Below are positions 60,921 through 64,000 of a stretch of DNA of 64,000 nt, in pieces; position 1 is the stretch's first letter, and each line of letters starts with the position of its first letter. This DNA comes from JBDTCS01 sp039923455. Lineage in GTDB: Bacteria > Bacteroidota > Ignavibacteria > Palsa-1295. Where the stretch lies: positions 29,261 through 93,260 of the forward strand of contig JBDTCS010000135.1 of assembly GCA_039923455.1 (NCBI GenBank), read 5' to 3'. A program made the translations under genes and the position numbers. Under the pieces are notes generated by a model. That model ran no database searches. It was not told the DNA's origin and saw only the letters and a program-made list of their open reading frames with translations.

Positions 60921-63110
60921 TCATCGCTGCACAGCAAATTTCAGGACTGTCGGATTGCCTACGGTCGGAGTGAGTCGCATTTGAAATGCTCCATTCTCTA
61001 ATGTATGTATGTCGATTTGTCGTGCGGCGGTCGTGGTGCCTTCGAGCATACGTTGGCCTGTTGCAGAAAATATCTCGTAGTGCATTGGCTTCGCTTGTGC
61101 TCGATTGTTGCGAAGCATGATGAATGTGTTGGCTGGATCGGGAGCGACACTCCACTCGGACTCCGAAGCCGTCGCACTAACGCTCGAACTTGGAATTGCT
61201 GTCGCGCTCAGTGCAACATTTTCCCAGGCAGGCGAACCAGAATGTTCAAACGATAGCATCGCACCCGTGCCCCCTGTGTCGATCATGGTATATCCGATCT
61301 GCACATCCATCTTCTCGTTTGGTGCGAGTCTTGGTGCTTTGATCCAGACCGGTATGCTGAGCATAAGTTTTGGCGAAGCAGATGAAGTGAATGCGCGAGT
61401 GATCGTGATCGTATCGCTGCCGATATTTGTCAGTGTGACCGTGAATGTACGCTCGGCGTTCACAGGTACGCCGAGTAACTGAAACGTACGCGGATTCACA
61501 TCGAGCCGGAACAGCTTATCGCTCGGAACTTGATCGGAAAAATTTCCAACGATCATCGCGATATCTGTTTGGAAGTCGGGAGCTGTTAACGTCGTTTGGC
61601 CTTTCTTGATCGGCTGATTTACAAGAATATCACCCGTATGAACATCATACCAAATCAGTTTCCCATCGCTCAAGACATTGACTGGCACCTGAAGGCCTTT
61701 GTTGATTGCGAATACATCTTGGTCGTTGCGTATGTAGAGTGCGCTACTGAGATTTTGCCCGTTCATCGCCCACGCGGTGCAGTTGCCGATCTTGCTTCGA
61801 CTATGTGTTGACACATACGGATCGAGCAAGGGCGCAAAATTTTGCATAACGCGAACAGCCCGACGCTCCGGCCATCCGAGATATTGATTGCATGAACAAT
61901 CTTTCGCAAAGCTGGAATTCCAAAAGATGATCGTTCCTGTATTGAAGAGAGCTGACCAGATTCTCCCACGCAGACGTATCGGAGAGAGCGAATCCCAAAC
62001 ACCACCCTCGCCTTGCTCACCAAAGATCACAGGCTTTTGAATGGCTTTGTATTGATCGATCTGATCAGCGGTTGCTTGATCGGAATTTCGCACATCTTCG
62101 CGTCCGTACCAATGCGGCGAGATAACCTGAATGGCTGGATGGCTCGGCTGCTGCCAACTTACCGACACAGGATGACCGTATGGATCGTGCAGTTGAATGT
62201 AGCGTGCTACGTGCGATGTCCAGAGGCTATCGGGACTCGACTCGTTTGTCAATTCCCAAAAATCAACGAGAGGCCCAAATCGATCGATACAAAACTGCGC
62301 ATAGCGATCAACGCCGGCTAGCTCCGGTTGATTGTTCGAACTACCGATCACATTCGGTAGTAGCGTCATAAAAATTCGAAAGCCATGCTGACGGAGCGCG
62401 AAGAAGAGTGTATCGGTCCAACGACAGTGCAGCGTATCGTAGTCGTTAATCGTACCATTGATCTGTTTAACCATCGTGTAAGCACAATTTCCGTCGCTAT
62501 AGCGATAGAGATTAAATCCCGCAGCGTCGCCATAGGCAATCAGGTACTGACTATATGGCATGTTCCAATCGATGCCTTCGTGGTAGCCATGTGGTCTGTA
62601 GCCTCCATCCATCGGGCCAAACTGGAGGATAGAATCGCGAGCAGTGCTCATGCAATCGCCGAAACCGACGCCGCTGTATAGCTTGCCCGTTCCGGAGTAA
62701 TACCAACGTTTGAAATCATCGTTGAGGCGGATGAAGCCCTGCTCGTTTGAGGCTGCGCAGAAAAATGAATCTTGATAGATTGTCGACTTGCCTCGATCGG
62801 TGAGTGTGATTTTATAGTGCCACGTACCGACCTCATCCGGCGCAAACCGAGTCATCCAAAGATCATTCGAATGGTAGAATCCGCCGATCGTGTCGCCGAC
62901 CGCGCGATTGAACAGATGTCCGGAGGGCGCGGTGAATTCGGAAATAATCACGATGTCATTCCATACATTCTTCACACCAAGTTGCGAATGCGGCAGCGGA
63001 ATACTAATCGTTTGATATTTGCCCACGCTTGGCGTCGCCCAAAGCGAAGCCAGACCGAGATGCAATACGCACACGGTTGAGAGTAGAATTTGAAGATATT
63101 TTTTAGACAT
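60921..63110 (-). CDS. secreted glycoside-hydrolase-like protein (DUF5060/cellulase-type) with choice-of-anchor D and T9SS domain
   Basis: 729 residues. A signal peptide (LQILLSTVCVLHLGLASLWA) is followed by a DUF5060-like beta domain (about 40-120: FTAPSGHLFNRAVGD, APDEVGTWHYKITLTD). A TIM-barrel glycosidase region then shows acid/base-type Glu in LVDFWELTNESS and a nucleophile-type Glu in KPVIFGEQGEGG. A choice-of-anchor-D Ig domain (TFQLLGVPVNAERTFTVTLTNIG) and a T9SS type A domain (VAPDPANTFIMLRNN to VLKFAVQR) end the protein. Likely an extracellular polysaccharide-degrading or -modifying enzyme. The substrate cannot be deduced. It may cooperate with the GT-C genes only by vicinity. Confidence 0.78.
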   Translation of the reverse strand: MSKKYLQILLSTVCVLHLGLASLWATPSVGKYQTISIPLPHSQLGVKNVWNDIVIISEFTAPSGHLFNRAVGDTIGGFYHSNDLWMTRFAPDEVGTWHYKITLTDRGKSTIYQDSFFCAASNEQGFIRLNDDFKRWYYSGTGKLYSGVGFGDCMSTARDSILQFGPMDGGYRPHGYHEGIDWNMPYSQYLIAYGDAAGFNLYRYSDGNCAYTMVKQINGTINDYDTLHCRWTDTLFFALRQHGFRIFMTLLPNVIGSSNNQPELAGVDRYAQFCIDRFGPLVDFWELTNESSPDSLWTSHVARYIQLHDPYGHPVSVSWQQPSHPAIQVISPHWYGREDVRNSDQATADQIDQYKAIQKPVIFGEQGEGGVWDSLSPIRLRGRIWSALFNTGTIIFWNSSFAKDCSCNQYLGWPERRAVRVMQNFAPLLDPYVSTHSRSKIGNCTAWAMNGQNLSSALYIRNDQDVFAINKGLQVPVNVLSDGKLIWYDVHTGDILVNQPIKKGQTTLTAPDFQTDIAMIVGNFSDQVPSDKLFRLDVNPRTFQLLGVPVNAERTFTVTLTNIGSDTITITRAFTSSASPKLMLSIPVWIKAPRLAPNEKMDVQIGYTMIDTGGTGAMLSFEHSGSPAWENVALSATAIPSSSVSATASESEWSVAPDPANTFIMLRNNRAQAKPMHYEIFSATGQRMLEGTTTAARQIDIHTLENGAFQMRLTPTVGNPTVLKFAVQR

Positions 63111-63370
63111 GGATTCTTGTAATTGTCGTAGTGTCGATCCCTACCAAAAAAGACACAATCTGCACATGTAAGTTACAACCGCACAATACGTATTGGGCAA
63201 AGATACCCAAGGCTATGCACTCCGATGCTTATCTGACCTGGCGTGCATCACGGCGTTGGTTGCCTCGATGAGAGATTAAAAGAGGAGGAACCCTATCAAT
63301 GAATCGAATATTCACTATACAACGGTTCGATTGGTAGAGCAGAGTTAGTTCGAAGTCCTTAGGTGAGAGT

Positions 63371-63856
63371 ATGCGACGTTATGCGTTTGTAGTTTTAGCT
63401 TGTAAGGTTTTAGCTTGTGTGGTGTTCGCTTGCATGGTCCTCGTGTGTAATGTTCATGCGCAGGCAAATGATAGCTTGGTGATCGACTACAAGAATGGCA
63501 CGCATATCACTATTGCCATGAAAGACATCTCCAAATTAACGTTTGAAGGCTCAACGGTTGCGGTAAGCGAACCAACGTTCAAAAGTTTGCAGCTGATCGG
63601 TGTTTATCCAAATCCTGCACAAGATTTCGTCGACTTGCGCGAGGAGACTCCGAACTCCTCGATGGCGACCTTTGAAATCGTAAATGAGCTGGGCATACTG
63701 GTCCGCAGACTAACGACTACTTTGCGTGCCGGTCTCTCGTCCACACGATGGGATCTATCCGACACGCAAGGTAAATTCGTGGGTAAAGGAGTTTATTTCC
63801 TCAGGCTTCTTGTCGGCGGTGGTAATTTCTCCTCCAAGATTTTGATTATGCCATGA
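63371..63856 (+). CDS. small secreted T9SS cargo protein with DGT-IP motif
   Basis: 161 residues. An unusual Cys-rich signal segment (VVLACKVLACVVFACMVLVCNVHAQ) with repeated VxACxV units precedes a short strand motif SLVIDYKNGTHITIAMKDISKLTFEG. This resembles the hydrophobic-DG(T/S)-IPhxxIxxhxF motif found in many FCB secreted proteins. A T9SS type A sorting domain follows (LQLIGVYPNPAQDFVDLRE to FSSKILIMP). The next gene overlaps its stop codon as ATGA and starts with the same strand motif. Function unknown. Confidence 0.78.
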   Translation: MRRYAFVVLACKVLACVVFACMVLVCNVHAQANDSLVIDYKNGTHITIAMKDISKLTFEGSTVAVSEPTFKSLQLIGVYPNPAQDFVDLREETPNSSMATFEIVNELGILVRRLTTTLRAGLSSTRWDLSDTQGKFVGKGVYFLRLLVGGGNFSSKILIMP

Positions 63857-64000
63857 AAAAGATTCTACATCTAACGGTTTTGGCAATAGCATTCTTTGCC
63901 TTACCTCGAATGATGTTCGGGCAAAATGGCGTGGAAATGTTAATCCACAAGAATGATGGTTCGACACTGAGAATACCGGTCGATAGTGTAGAACACCTGC
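63853..64000 (+). CDS. start of a secreted protein with the same DGS-IP motif (truncated by window end)
   Basis: ATG 63853 overlaps the previous stop in ATGA and opens a frame to the window edge. The ~49 visible residues are a signal peptide (KKILHLTVLAIAFFALPRMMFGQ) and a strand motif EMLIHKNDGSTLRIPVDSVEHL, closely parallel to VIDYKNGTHITIAMKDISKL of its upstream neighbour. Probably another T9SS cargo, translationally coupled; its C-terminus lies outside the window. Confidence 0.7.
   Translation, partial: MKKILHLTVLAIAFFALPRMMFGQNGVEMLIHKNDGSTLRIPVDSVEHL

Noticed and set aside
1..64000. CRISPR arrays, insertion sequences, prophage or restriction-modification genes
   Set aside because: Looked for repeat-spacer patterns, transposase motifs, integrase motifs and terminal inverted repeats; none seen.

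Overview
This window appears to be an ordinary chromosomal segment of a Gram-negative bacterium of the Bacteroidota/Chlorobi (FCB) side of the tree. The best guess is a Candidatus Kapabacteria or Ignavibacteria-like lineage; this is inferred from gene content, with no marker gene checked. At least seven proteins end in a type IX secretion (T9SS) type A sorting domain. Two giant proteins are strings of choice-of-anchor-D (ASH/Hydin-like) domains with cohesin-like modules. There is a DUF1800/DUF1501 pair, a fused E1 alpha-beta 2-oxoacid dehydrogenase and a YfhO-type membrane protein. Many genes lack a clear Shine-Dalgarno sequence and several use TTG or GTG starts. No rRNA, tRNA, CRISPR array, insertion sequence or phage was seen.

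Layout. 1-2.3 kb: the end of a beta-propeller protein, then murA with Asp in place of the catalytic Cys. 2.3-8.4 kb: two divergent secreted proteins. 8.6-10.7 kb: mtgA divergent from an Rsm22/METTL17-like protein with a four-Cys Fe-S pattern. 10.7-11.1 kb: a structured leader and a small ORF. 11.6-22.1 kb: DUF1800, DUF1501, a 1.7-kiloresidue secreted protein and an OmpA-type barrel protein. 22.1-23.3 kb: free-methionine sulfoxide reductase and an orphan membrane protein. 23.4-29.0 kb: a three-gene RND metal efflux operon (outer-membrane channel, lipoprotein adaptor, pump), followed by two tandem paralogous secreted proteins of unknown family. 30.2-33.1 kb: DUF2306, homogentisate dioxygenase and a YdfG-like SDR. 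33.1-35.8 kb: YfhO-like protein.

36.0-38.5 kb is the most unusual part. A large helical-repeat protein is divergent from a 69-residue putative exported peptide gene. Two perfect inverted repeats lie between them. The peptide gene is followed by a highly structured 3' region ending in a strong terminator, and then two tandem palindromes precede a GT-C-like membrane protein. 40-42 kb: DUF1801 and a barrel-like protein. 42.5-45.6 kb: a lipoate-linked operon (lpdA, a small ABM-like protein, lipB, a P-loop kinase-like protein). The fused E1 gene at 48.2-50.6 kb supplies the partner activity that uses LpdA and the lipoylation made by LipB. A TPR-LuxR regulator follows at 51.2 kb, then a stretch with strong RNA hairpins, a small T9SS cargo, an SGNH-like membrane protein and recQ. 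58-60.8 kb holds two GT-C-type membrane proteins in tandem. The last part holds a secreted glycosidase-like T9SS protein and two short secreted proteins that share a motif and overlap by ATGA.

All functional calls come from reading the sequence for family motifs. No database search or structure prediction was run.
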